Positions 8,963 to 17,776 of a DNA stretch of 26,389 nucleotides are shown here, in pieces. The first letter of the stretch is position 1. Each line of letters starts with the position of its first letter. Origin of the DNA: Chara braunii (lineage: Eukaryota; Streptophyta; Charophyceae; Charales; Characeae); the NCBI GenBank assembly GCA_003427395.1, contig BFEA01000001.1:12422114-12448502 (forward strand), written 5' to 3'. A model generated the notes under the pieces. That model searched no databases. It saw only the letters and a list, made by a program, of their open reading frames with translations, and was not told the origin of the DNA. A program made the translations under genes and the position numbers.

Positions 8963-9090
8963 TTCCCAGGATGACCACAGGTCGAGCGTAGAACACTCCC
9001 CACACCACTCAAGGCATGGGTGACCCTGCATCACTGTTTCCTGCGCTTGAAGAACAGCCACTTTCAGAAAATAAACTTCAGTGTGTCCCG
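8963..9090 (+). repeat. direct repeat A, copy 2 (empty MITE site)
   Basis: Begins TTCCCAGGATGACCACAGG, shares ACACTCCCCACACCACTCAA with copy 1 and continues AGCCACTTTCAGAAAATAAAC without interruption across the position occupied by the MITE in copy 1. Confidence 0.8.
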
Positions 9091-9667
9091 GTAGGCAGAA
9101 TGTCTAAACTCTTCCTAACATCAACTAAGCGCGCTCCGTGGTTGACTATCTGCATACTTGGCTCTCACTCAAAACATAACGAGTCTATCGGTGCGACTGA
9201 CCGAAAATAATTCTACTAACACCAAGAGATTTCCTCCCCTAAGTACCAGTAGAACGAACGAACCTGGAGCCAAAGCATCGCAACATCGCAACAGCAGAAG
9301 CGGTCCTAAGAATCTACTACGTAGACAACACTAGAAAGAAGAAGTGAAGTACCCAATCAGAACTCCAGAAACCTACAAGATATCAAACTGAAGGAACGAT
9401 TGCTCCGCACAACCAAAAACCTAACCAGCACTGCTAGCAGAGCAAGAATCAAGTACCAAGAACCACAGACCTAACCAGCGTTTAAGAACATCGAGAATCT
9501 GTGAATGAACATATAATTCTGAAAAATTGCAACATCAAGCACAAATCCCAAGTCCTAGCCTCGATGCGCGTTGTTGTAAGAGCGCTTCGCTCACGTGCGG
9601 TCGCACATCGGCGCTAGAGTCACACTACCTCACGGGTTGACGTGGGTAGTGTTCTGACCCCCAGTAA
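9091..9667. other. no gene seen; hairpin near the end
   Basis: Unrecognised sequence without a convincing open frame. CACTACCTCAC (9623-9633) pairs with GTGGGTAGTG (9642-9651) as a ten-pair stem with one bulged T. Confidence 0.4.
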
Positions 9668-9731
9668 GGGGGTTCCACGTAGGTTTCCACAGCCGCTGCG
9701 GGGGTTCCACGTAGGTTTCCACAGCCGCTGC
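9668..9731 (+). repeat. perfect tandem duplication, 32-bp unit
   Basis: Two identical 32-base copies (9668-9699, 9700-9731) starting GGGGGTTCCACGTAGG and ending CAGCCGCTGC. Confidence 0.95.
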
Positions 9732-9920
9732 GTCTTCGACACGTGGCATCTCGGGCTGACACGAGTGGAGACAAAGTGGAGTAAGCCTTTGGTATGGCCA
9801 AGTGTGTGTGATCAATTCATGGGAAGCGGGGAGGTAATCGGCTCGGAACGGGAGCGTGGTATCAAGAGGGATAGGCTCGGCACGGCATCTGCAGACGTGA
9901 AGTGACAGCACGAGGTAGAA

Positions 9921-10056
9921 GAAAGGGGAAGGGATCGGCGACACGCGGCAGATGGGGTAACGTCGGCGACACGCGGCAGACGGGGTAACGAGCATCACGG
10001 AGGTCGAAGGGGAAGGGAGCGGCGACACACGGCAGAAGGGGTAAGGAGCATCATCA
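9921..10056 (+). repeat. short interspersed tandem repeat, three copies
   Basis: CGGCGACACGCGGCAGA followed by GGGGTAA occurs near 9936, 9963 and, with minor changes, 10020. GAAGGGGAAGGGA or close variants precede the first and third. This looks like a partly decayed higher-order duplication. Confidence 0.8.
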
Positions 10057-10686
10057 TCGCCCGTGGTGAGGGAGGATAGGGTGGGGAGGAGCTGATCGCA
10101 GGTGCAGGATAGAAGAAGAGATGGGTTGGTGGGGTTAAGACAAGGAACGGGGAACGGGAAAGACGAACACCATCACTGGAGAGCGGAGGAAATAACACAG
10201 CAAAATAACACAGCGACGTCACCAAATCGAGACAACAATCTGAGGAACGACGACAGATCGAAGAAAAAGGCAAGGGGCGTTGGCGAAAGACAAACGACAG
10301 CAATACAAGGAAGAGAGACAGAAGGGAGCGAAGGGCAGCCCTATTGAAACCCCCCTCTGGGGCCCCGGGTAGTCCCTGCTACTCGGTGGAGGGGGATACG
10401 GGCAGCGAAGAGAAGAGGGAGATTCAGCACGGCAAATAATCGGGCAGCAAAAAAGGGGGGGGACACGGCACGACAGGTAACCACAAACCGGGGGCCACAG
10501 CTTGGCAGGTAATCACAATCCAAACCCTCCCCACGAACACAAACTTGTTAAAAAAAAAAAAAAAGAAGAGACTCGGTGTGAGAAGAAGAAAAACAAAATC
10601 CCGAGAGACCAAACGGAAAAGTCATCATAGCTCCGCAGTGGAAAAAAAAGCAAAAATTGCCCGCCACAATTTTTTTCCAAGGAGCC
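10057..10686. other. A/G-rich region upstream of the ORF1 remnant
   Basis: No recognised gene. The plus strand is purine-rich with GAAGAGA-type runs and A13 or A14 near 10550. It may be the 5' untranslated region of the LINE whose ORF1 remnant follows, but no internal promoter could be identified. Confidence 0.35.
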
Positions 10687-12537
10687 ATGAGGCACCATGC
10701 AGCACAGGGACTCTCGGCACTATTGGGAAAGCATTTGACACAGCAACATGAAGCCAGCTCATCCACGATGACCACTGGAGTCATGTCACAAGCACAACAG
10801 ACGCAAGAGGAATCCCAAAACCAACAAACACACGGGGAAGGGAAACAGACACAGCTCTACAGACAGAAGTGAAGGAAGGGAATCAAGGGCAACAAGAAGC
10901 CCAACAGAACCAGCAAGAAGCCAACGTGAGCACCTGGGCACAAAGAGTTAAGAGACCCTTCACCCATGAAAAGATAAACATCAAAAGACAGTCGGGAGGA
11001 GAGTCAACCAGCCTGACAATCCCCCTTGACGGGCTGACCTCGGCCATGCCTTTTTTATGACACGGCTCCTCACAGCCTCGGAGAAATCAGTGAGGGAACG
11101 GAAAGGAAAAAGGACCATGTTCACACACCTCCCGGAGGCGGGCCTGGTGGTGAGAGACAAGATCTATACCGAACATGCAACCAACTGGGTTTTCCACGAC
11201 GATGCGAGCTACAAGTCCACGAACGATAAGATCGGATGGATCAGGAAGAAGCTAGAAACCTTAAAGGGAAACAAGGAAATCGCAGCGGACTCTTTCCTCA
11301 TCCACCCGGTCTCGAAAACGATCTTCACTGTGCTTAGTATATACACAGAGTACAAAAAAACAATGGACAGATGGAGAAACATACGTTGTGACAGATCCGA
11401 GGTCCGTCTCTACCCGTGGTCCCCCCAAAAACGTGCCACACCAGAGGAGCGGAGAAACAGATTGATGGCGGACTATTTCTGGGTAGAATTCCGCCATATC
11501 CCCATCAAAATCCAAGCGGCATTTATGCAGGACTTCGGGGAAAAAATTGACATTGTGGACTTCATAGACCCCCTTCCTAGTTACGTGACTAGAAGGGACG
11601 ACTATCTGATGCTGGCACTTGACTACCCGCCCAACCAACCGTTCTCAATTGACGATGTGATACCGTATTGGATAGGGGACCACGAGCACAAGGCATACAC
11701 CGCACACAAACTCAGACCGTGGTGCATGAAATGTAAGGCATATGGTCACCTATGCACAGAACAAGCGTGCCCGCAGCACCCAGGTAGGAAGACAAGGATC
11801 ACAGGGAGACTGACTCGAGACCCATTCAAAATGGACAGCTGGAGGACGGTTGACCCTGGACACGAAGGCTGGGTCTTCATCGACCAGGAGGAGAACGGGA
11901 AAAAGAAGGGGTGGGTGTGGGAAAGACAGACTGAACCGGAATGGAGCACCAACCCCCCAGAGGAATGGGTGCCTCCGAAACCGGTGGAGGTTCACGTGAG
12001 TGCCTCAGCAGGAACACCCAAGAAGAACACACGGAAACCGGCTGCACAGGAAAAGGAAAAAGAGCGGAGCGTACAAACCGGGCAGAACGAAAGAGACCCA
12101 AAAAAAGGAAAGGAAAAGGAGCCAGAACCGGAATACTACATGGACACCACTCTGACAGACCTGCCCCAAAAGGTGTCTGCCCAGGACGGACCAAGCCGGA
12201 AAGAAGGGGGGCCTCTCACGCGAATCAGCACTGAGAACCGGTTCAAAACACTCGGGGTGGACAAAGGAACAGGGGAGGAGGAGGAGGAAGGTACGGGGGA
12301 TGGGAAAGTGGGAAAAGACCGCCTGATGGATTTGAGGATGATCAAGAAGAAACTGAGAAAAAACAACGGAAAGAACCAAAAAGGAAAACCAGAAAACGGG
12401 GTGGAAGAAGATCAGAACCTGGCAAAGGAAAAGGAAAAGGCGGAAATGTCCGAAATTGCAGAAAGTCCAGACCCATTCAAAGGAATCTTCGGACCCAGTC
12501 TGATGGACTGGGATGCATCCCCCCTGGCACACCCCAC

Positions 12538-12541
<4 letters not shown>
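10687..12541 (+). pseudogene. LINE ORF1-like nucleic-acid-binding protein, frame-broken
   Basis: Three consecutive frames make one protein: 10687-10872 (Gln-rich, QTQEESQNQQ), about 10848-11056 (QQEAQQNQQEANVSTWAQRV) and 11057-12541. The first ATG in frame is 10687. The third block holds an RRM-like or DUF4283-like segment with RLMADYFWVEFRHIPIK and FGEKIDIVDFIDPLP (about 11464-11578). A Cys/His cluster follows at 11723-11779: CMKC, four residues, His, six residues, Cys, then PQH. A long Lys/Glu-rich tail ends near SLMDWDASPLAHPT. Such proteins coat LINE RNA during target-primed reverse transcription. The frame breaks fall near 10.86 kb and in the T6 run at 11049-11054. The tail runs into T29 of a minus-strand insertion, so the last ~30 residues of the open frame are foreign. 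No ORF2 follows. A gag of unusual type is the alternative. Confidence 0.65.
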
Positions 12542-12570
<29 letters not shown>

Positions 12571-12633
12571 GAAANAAGCTCCATTTATTGGTGGGGAGCA
12601 ACACCTGCTGGAAACCGGGTCCAGCGTCCCATA
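12542..12633 (-). mobile_element. R1 family 3' end with poly(A) tail, inserted in ORF1
   Basis: Read on the minus strand: TATGGGACGCTGGACCCGGT, then TTTCCAGCAGGTGTTGCTCC, CCACCAATAAATGGAGCTT, one N, TTTC and A29. GCTGGA/TCCAGC form a hairpin with loop CCCGGTT (12607-12625). AATAAA is a plausible polyadenylation signal. The layout is that of a severely 5'-truncated retroposon such as a LINE or SINE. It terminates the plus-strand ORF1 frame. No clear target-site duplication is visible. Confidence 0.7.
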
Positions 12634-14157
12634 ACGAGTACGTTCAGAAAACTTCAGAAAACTTCATCAGACAATTTCAAGAAAATGAGACGAGGAACTA
12701 CTAGAAAACTCTAATTGGCCTAAGGATGGAGTTCGGAAAATTGAGATACCGGGACCATTACCCGGCTTTAGCTCGGAACTATTGGAGCTACCTCATACAT
12801 GTTTATGACAAATTCATGAAAAATTTCAGAAACGACTCGGAAAAACCCCATCGATCCGCTTTGCCTCACTCCGGCAAGACTGACTGCAGCGGAGCCACCA
12901 TCTCTACTGCTGCTATGCCATACTCCCATCCTACCAGCTAGCCCCCTCACTGGTAGGACGCGTGATAACCCACCATCTTCTCCCACTCACCTTATTAACT
13001 CTTACTATCGTTCCAGAAGCAAGAGAATAGGCCACAAAGGTCCTACGATTGTTCCAAAAACTTTGAAAACCTACCCACACCCTTCCAACGTTTTCCAAAA
13101 CTGTTGTACACTTCTGCCGCTCTCTTCCAGGTCTCACACCCCTACTTTCTGCTGGGTTACAGGGCAACGCAACTCATCCCAGCTCCGACCAGCGTCGTCC
13201 CGGCAGCAACCCTTAGTTGTCCCGTGGGAAGCCCCCCCAAGACCTCCCCAGATCTCTCTACCAGACCTCGCGCTCCTGCGTCGCAGGTTACAGGGCAACA
13301 CCCCAGCTCCGGTCAGCGTCGTTCTGGCATCGAACAACCGCAGGTCTCGAGTACAACAGTGATGACACCACGTAAGAAGAGCCGGTAGGGATCCCCAAGT
13401 CCTAAAACCTCCTAGGACCACTAAGCACCCAAATCTCTTTAGGGCATTCAAAAAGTGTTTAAGAAATATAAGAACGGGGGGAACAAAACTAAAACTGTCC
13501 GCTATCCTAGATTCCCCCTTCCAACAGATAGAGCGTCGGTCCAAGCTTTCAGCCCTCGTAACAGAACTCATTTGATCTCATACCCCCTTCTGTTAGGGTA
13601 ACAGGGCACCACAACCCTCCCCAGTACCGATCAACCTAGCTCTGACGGACAGGAAATGCCTTCCTCCCTCGACAATTCCCGTAGCGGCAAGCCCCTAAGC
13701 AGGTTACAGGGTCAATACCCCAGCGCCAGCTATGTCGGATGATCTGGTTATGCCTTCCACCCTCGGCATAACTTCACAGGCCTCAAGCTCCCCCTGGGTT
13801 ACAGAGCAGCGGCTCCAGCACCGGCCTGTGTCGTCCCAGCCTCGTCCTTCTGACCTGCTTACTCAAACAAACAGCCTTTTCTGTTGAAGATCCCCTTACT
13901 ACCTTCCTTCCTTCAAACCTAGTTCCCCCCCCCCTTCGGCTCACTGTGTAGCCCTGAAATTCTCTCCTTCCCTCAAAAGATCCTGACACTGCTATAAACA
14001 GCCACCCCCTTGCCTTCTCTCCCCACCCGCCAGTACTGATCCGACCCTAAATCAGTCTGGCTAAGAGAAAACAATCCCCCAATACCGCCTCAAAACAATA
14101 GTCCTCAATAGTTCTCAGGTTGATTCTCAGCCGAAGCCATGTAATGGCCCCGGTATC
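12634..14157. other. gene-free region, C-rich plus strand in its right part
   Basis: No recognised gene; frames of up to about 145 codons lack domains. TTCAGAAAAC is tandemly repeated near 12650. The main structure is the spaced repeat described at 13153-13810. Confidence 0.5.
13153..13810 (+). repeat. spaced degenerate repeat anchored on GGTTACAGGGC
   Basis: Five copies of GGTTACAGGGC or a one-base variant occur near 13154, 13286, 13597, 13702 and 13797. Most are followed by a CCCCAGC-type block and CAGCGTCGT or a relative. Spacings are roughly 132, 311, 105 and 95 bases, so this is an old, unevenly eroded array rather than a fresh tandem repeat. Confidence 0.65.
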
Positions 14158-14227
14158 TCAAATGACTTGTGTAACTCTATATGGGACGCTGGGCCCGGTT
14201 CCCAGCACGTGCTGCTCCCCACTAATA
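14158..14227 (+). repeat. R1 family copy, interrupted by gap
   Basis: AATGACTTGTGTAACTCTAT then ATGGGACGCTGGGCCCGGTT, CCCAGC (hairpin 14188-14206) and CTCCCCACTAATA up to the N run. The hairpin pair that is A-T in two other copies is G-C here. Confidence 0.75.
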
Positions 14228-14592
14228 NNNNNNNNNNNNNNNNNNNNNNNNNNNNNNNNNNNNNNNNNNNNNNNNNNNNNNNNNNNNNNNNNNNNNNNNN
14301 NNNNNNNNNNNNNNNNNNNNNNNNNNNNNNNNNNNNNNNNNNNNNNNNNNNNNNNNNNNNNNNNNNNNNNNNNNNNNNNNNNNNNNNNNNNNNNNNNNNN
14401 NNNNNNNNNNNNNNNNNNNNNNNNNNNNNNNNNNNNNNNNNNNNNNNNNNNNNNNNNNNNNNNNNNNNNNNNNNNNNNNNNNNNNNNNNNNNNNNNNNNN
14501 NNNNNNNNNNNNNNNNNNNNNNNNNNNNNNNNNNNNNNNNNNNNNNNNNNNNNNNNNNNNNNNNNNNNNNNNNNNNNNNNNNNNNNNNNNNN
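14228..14592. other. assembly gap, 365 N
   Basis: Unknown sequence. The two edges are inverted copies of the same R1 repeat, so the gap is either a genuine inverted structure or a scaffolding join made through a repeat. Open frames drawn across it are meaningless. Confidence 0.98.
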
Positions 14593-14646
14593 GCTGGGAA
14601 CCGGGCCCAGCGTCCCATATAGAATTACACGTGTCATTCAGGGTCA
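14593..14646 (-). repeat. R1 family copy on the minus strand
   Basis: GCTGGGAACCGGGCCCAGC (14593-14611) is the inverse of the hairpin at 14188-14206, followed by GTCCCATATAGAATTACACG and TGTCATTCAGGG. The match to the copy at 14158-14227 continues about 25 bases beyond the hairpin, up to the insertion of the Harbinger-like element. Confidence 0.75.
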
Positions 14647-15812
14647 GGGCCTCGTTCAACACCGCTACAAAACCCTTACATGTAAGGTTTTCATCGTTCC
14701 ACCCTCCCTAATCACAAAGAAAAAGAAGTCGAACTTGTTTTCACATTCGCGGCCGTAAGGGCGGGCCCTAAAAAAGTAAGGCTCCGCAGCCAAAACAGAC
14801 CTTGATGCAAGGACGTCCGTGGAGGTGACTTGAAAGTAGGGGGTGGCACCCTTACATCCATGAAAAAACCATTTTTATTCTTTATTTTTTTTAACGTCAG
14901 GTCTGTCTTTGGCATTCCTGCTCCAACGACAGTGTTGTCTGGTAGACTGCAGGACTGCAGTCCCACGGCAACCTCGAACGGCCGTGTGGTTCCCCGCCTG
15001 TGACCTTGCAGTCCCTCCGGTTCACCGTTTCGGCTGGCATTTGGAAGCGACCATTGCGGGGTCCGTGTGGAGGCGGTTGAGATGGCCATTGGAGATCTTA
15101 GGTTTGAATTTGAATGCAGTTGTTGTGCTTCCCTGTGATCTTGTATATTGCAGTCCTCTGCCTTCCATGATTTGTCCTGATGTAAGTCGACAGCTCCATT
15201 CCTTGTCATTTGCTTGAGGAGCGCATGGCTGACATGGTGAGGAAGACAGCTCCGTCTCCATGTGCCGACAGACCGTGAGGACGGCACTGGCGACCATTGT
15301 CTTCTCACGGGGTGACAGTATTCTCATCGCCGCCTCATCCTTTCCGCCGCCGTCCATAGCTGAACTCCCTTGCGAAAACACGCCACACGGTAGTCAAACG
15401 AAGCCATGTGTGGTGCCACAATGGTAGAGTATTGGCGCATGCAAAGTCAAAAATGCGCACGCAAGGACTCTAGAATGCAAGGTGTGCGAAGCAAACTGGT
15501 GGCGCGGAATTTGAATTCGAATGGTGAGGGTCCACGCGCGCATTCTCCTCATCACTGGATGACATTGCGCGCCCATATCACAGCCCCGCCTGGCTTCGTG
15601 ATGAGGCCGGACCGGTTGTCCCACGGGCCCAAAGGTGGCGGATACAATTTTGTCCGACGCAACTGTGGGTCGGACATTCGGATTCCTCTTTCGGCTGCTT
15701 AGAACACAAACAGGGGCACCTGAAACGTAAGTGCGCCTAAGTGTAGGGTTTTCGTAATCAATGCTGGCAGGAGCCCTTATTTTTCTTCCTTATACATTCT
15801 AAATTCTTTCTG

Positions 15813-15871
15813 TATATGGGACGCTGGACCCGGTTTCCAGCAGGTGACGCTCCCCACCAATAGATGGAGCC
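15813..15871 (+). repeat. R1 family copy inside the Harbinger-like element
   Basis: TATATGGGACGCTGGACCCG then GTTTCCAGC (hairpin 15823-15841), AGGTGACGCTCCCCACCAAT, AGATGGAGC. The AATAAA of the copy at 12542-12633 is AATAGA here and no A tail follows. Confidence 0.75.
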
Positions 15872-15885
15872 TCTCCCCAGGTGCT

Positions 15886-15987
15886 AGTGGTGTCTGCTCT
15901 TATCAGCACCACTTTCGTAAGTGGTTGTGGAAAGAAAAATGGGGTAAGGGAAAATTAACCACTTTTTCGCCGTAAGGGCGCCCTTAC
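15886..15987. repeat. cluster of overlapping inverted repeats
   Basis: AGTGGTG (15886-15892) can pair with CACCACT (15907-15913); CCACTT (15909-15914) with AAGTGG (15919-15924); AAGTGGTT (15919-15926) with AACCACTT (15957-15964). GTAAGGGCGCCCTTAC (15972-15987) is a perfect 16-base palindrome. Several pairings exclude one another. The cluster sits just inside the right end of the Harbinger-like element, where transposase-binding subterminal repeats are usual. Confidence 0.7.
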
Positions 15988-16170
15988 AAAGTAAGAGTTT
16001 TGTAGTGGTGTCGAACGAGGCCCTCAGCCAAGTTGAACATGGATTCAAAGAACCCAAACAAGCTCTCATTGTGTGCGATCACAAGGCAAGACCAGACACA
16101 GAGCGTAGCTTCAGAATGGACAGCACAGACTCAGCATCATACCAGCGCCCAACAAAAAAATGAGCAAGAT

Positions 16171-16262
16171 GTTGGTAGGTGTGTAAGTGGGTGTGTGCGT
16201 GTGTCGGTAGGTGTGTACATGTCCGTGCGTGTCTTGTCTGAACTTCGCCCCAAACACGGGGG

Positions 16263-16340
<78 letters not shown>
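16171..16340. repeat. GT-rich stretch and GA microsatellite
   Basis: Imperfect GTGTG repeats at about 16171-16236 are followed by (GA)n from 16263 to about 16340 with one AAAG interruption. Arg-Glu and Leu-Ser frames crossing it come from the repeat. Confidence 0.9.
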
Positions 16341-16344
<4 letters not shown>

Positions 16345-16534
16345 CACTGCCCTTGATCACTACCTAATTAATTATTGCTTATACCCTATATGTACAAAAT
16401 TCTCAGGGGGTAGCGCAAACAAGAGAAGAAAGAAACGAGCTTGTATCCCTTGCTAGAAGAGTGAGAGACTGAGGGGTAAGAAAGGAAAGGACAAGAGTGA
16501 CAGAAAGAGAGAAGAGAATATCCGGGAAAAATCT
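16341..16534 (+). other. leader upstream of gypsy gag
   Basis: About 190 bases between the GA repeat and gag, purine-rich in its second half (AAGAAAGGAAAGGACAAGAG). In an intact element a 5' LTR and primer-binding site would lie here or just upstream; CTCAGGGGGTAGCGCAA (16403-16419) is a possible LTR/primer-site junction, but no match to the 3' LTR was found. Confidence 0.3.
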
Positions 16535-17776
16535 ATGGTCAAGATGGCAGGACGAGGAAGGCCGAGTACATCAGCAGGGACTAATGAAGAGGCCTTGGTT
16601 GGAGTTATACGGGAGTTGGTTGAAAGAGTTGATACTATAAAAGGAGGGTCAGACATTGCAAGAGCAAAAAGACCAGATGAGAGAATACCATGTTTCAGAG
16701 GGTCACAGGTTAATGACTTCTTGGACGAGTATGAACTATTTGGACTCAGTTATGGTTAGACAGACAAGGAACGACTTAAGCACCTCCTATCTTACTGTGA
16801 TACTGACTCAAGATTGACAGTCCAAGAATTAATGGAAGGAGCTACTACCTGGGAAGAGGTCAAAGAGAGATTGAAAAAGAAATTTGAGAAAGATTCAGTT
16901 CAAACTACAACTAAGGATTTGCTTAACATCAGAAGAGCTAAATATGACACTTCCAATGTTTTTCTTCAGACTTTTATCCAAACAGCAAGAATAATTTCAT
17001 ATTTGGATGAAGCTCAGAGATGCCATATATTTTTGACAAACTTTACTGACACTGAAAGACAAACAGTTCTTAATCAGGCTCAGCACTATCCTCTCAGATT
17101 GGATGAAATGGTTGCAATCATAAGAACTCTACTTACTGTCTCCCATAAGAAATGGTCACTAGATCAGATCAGCACTTTGGCCAAGGATTGGGAGAATAAG
17201 AATGAAATGAATAGGGGAAGCAATCTGACTGCTGAGAATATTTTTCAGAAGGTAATGACTAACTTTATACCTGCAAGGCCTGCAACGCATGCTGTAGATG
17301 ACAGGGGGAAGAAGAAGGCTGAAAGTGAAGAGGAAGACGACGATGATGATGACAATGAGGGCTATGGTAAGAAAGAGGATTTTTCCAGATCTAAAAAGAA
17401 TGGGAAGAATGGTGATGGACGAAACAGAGAAAGGAGAAAATATGATGAGCATCCTAAGAGGATTTTTACCTGCTACTACTGTGGTGAAGAGGGTCATACT
17501 ACCACTTATTGCAAGCCTCTTGAGGAGGATGTAAGGAGTGGGGTGACAAAGAAAGATGCAATGGGTCATGTTTGTGATAGTTCGTGGAATAAGTTGGACC
17601 CCAGACATCCAGGAGGTATGAGGATTCTTGCTCTTAAACATGATAAAAAAATGAAGATTAAGAAGAAGAGAAAGGTCAATGTGAATGTCCATTTTCTCAT
17701 TAAAGAATTGTCTGATGAGTTAGTACAGGAACAAGTGATTCTCATACTACGGTTGGACTGTCTCTGCAATCCTTAA
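16535..17776 (+). pseudogene. gag: Ty3/gypsy gag, one in-frame stop
   Basis: Gag forms the particle that packages the element RNA. ATG at 16535 starts MVKMAGRGRP; a second ATG lies three codons on. The frame reads through one TAG (16757-16759, after LFGLSYG) into a typical capsid-type helical region with TTWEEVKERLKKKFEKD, a basic and acidic linker (EEEDDDDDDNEG, about 17328-17363) and a zinc knuckle CYYCGEEGHTTTYC (17471-17512), spacing C-2-C-4-H-4-C with all ligands present. About 412 residues, normal for such gags. The frame ends at 17774-17776, overlapping the start of the protease frame. Only the single stop is damaging, so decay is less advanced than in pol. Confidence 0.85.

Larger units (their letters stand above)
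14647..16023. mobile_element. non-autonomous PIF/Harbinger-like DNA transposon, 1377 bp
   Basis: The left end (from 14647) and the inverse of the right end (ending 16023) both read GGGCCTCGTTC, R, ACACC, R, CTACAAAAC, Y, CTTAC, then a dyad back to GTAAGG: about 38 bases with three base changes and one indel. TCA flanks both sides (14644-14646 and 16024-16026). Three-base duplications and ends starting GGGCC fit PIF/Harbinger. The subterminal parts carry many GTAAG/CTTAC and AGTGG/CCACT motifs, including the perfect palindrome at 15972-15987. The interior has an unrecognised 198-codon minus frame (14712-15308), a 98-codon plus frame (15406-15702) and a nested R1 copy, but no DDE transposase or MADF/Myb-like partner. 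Confidence 0.75.

Noticed and set aside
14120-14758. Open frames across the N gap
   Set aside because: They consist mostly of unknown residues and have no evidential value.
14712-15308. 198-codon minus-strand frame inside the Harbinger-like element, considered as a transposase remnant
   Set aside because: No DDE motifs, Myb-like or helix-turn-helix features could be seen, and composition is not protein-like.
15419-15530. tRNA-like A box (TGGTAGAGTATTGG) with a weak downstream B box
   Set aside because: No acceptor or anticodon stem can be built and the box spacing is too long for a tRNA.
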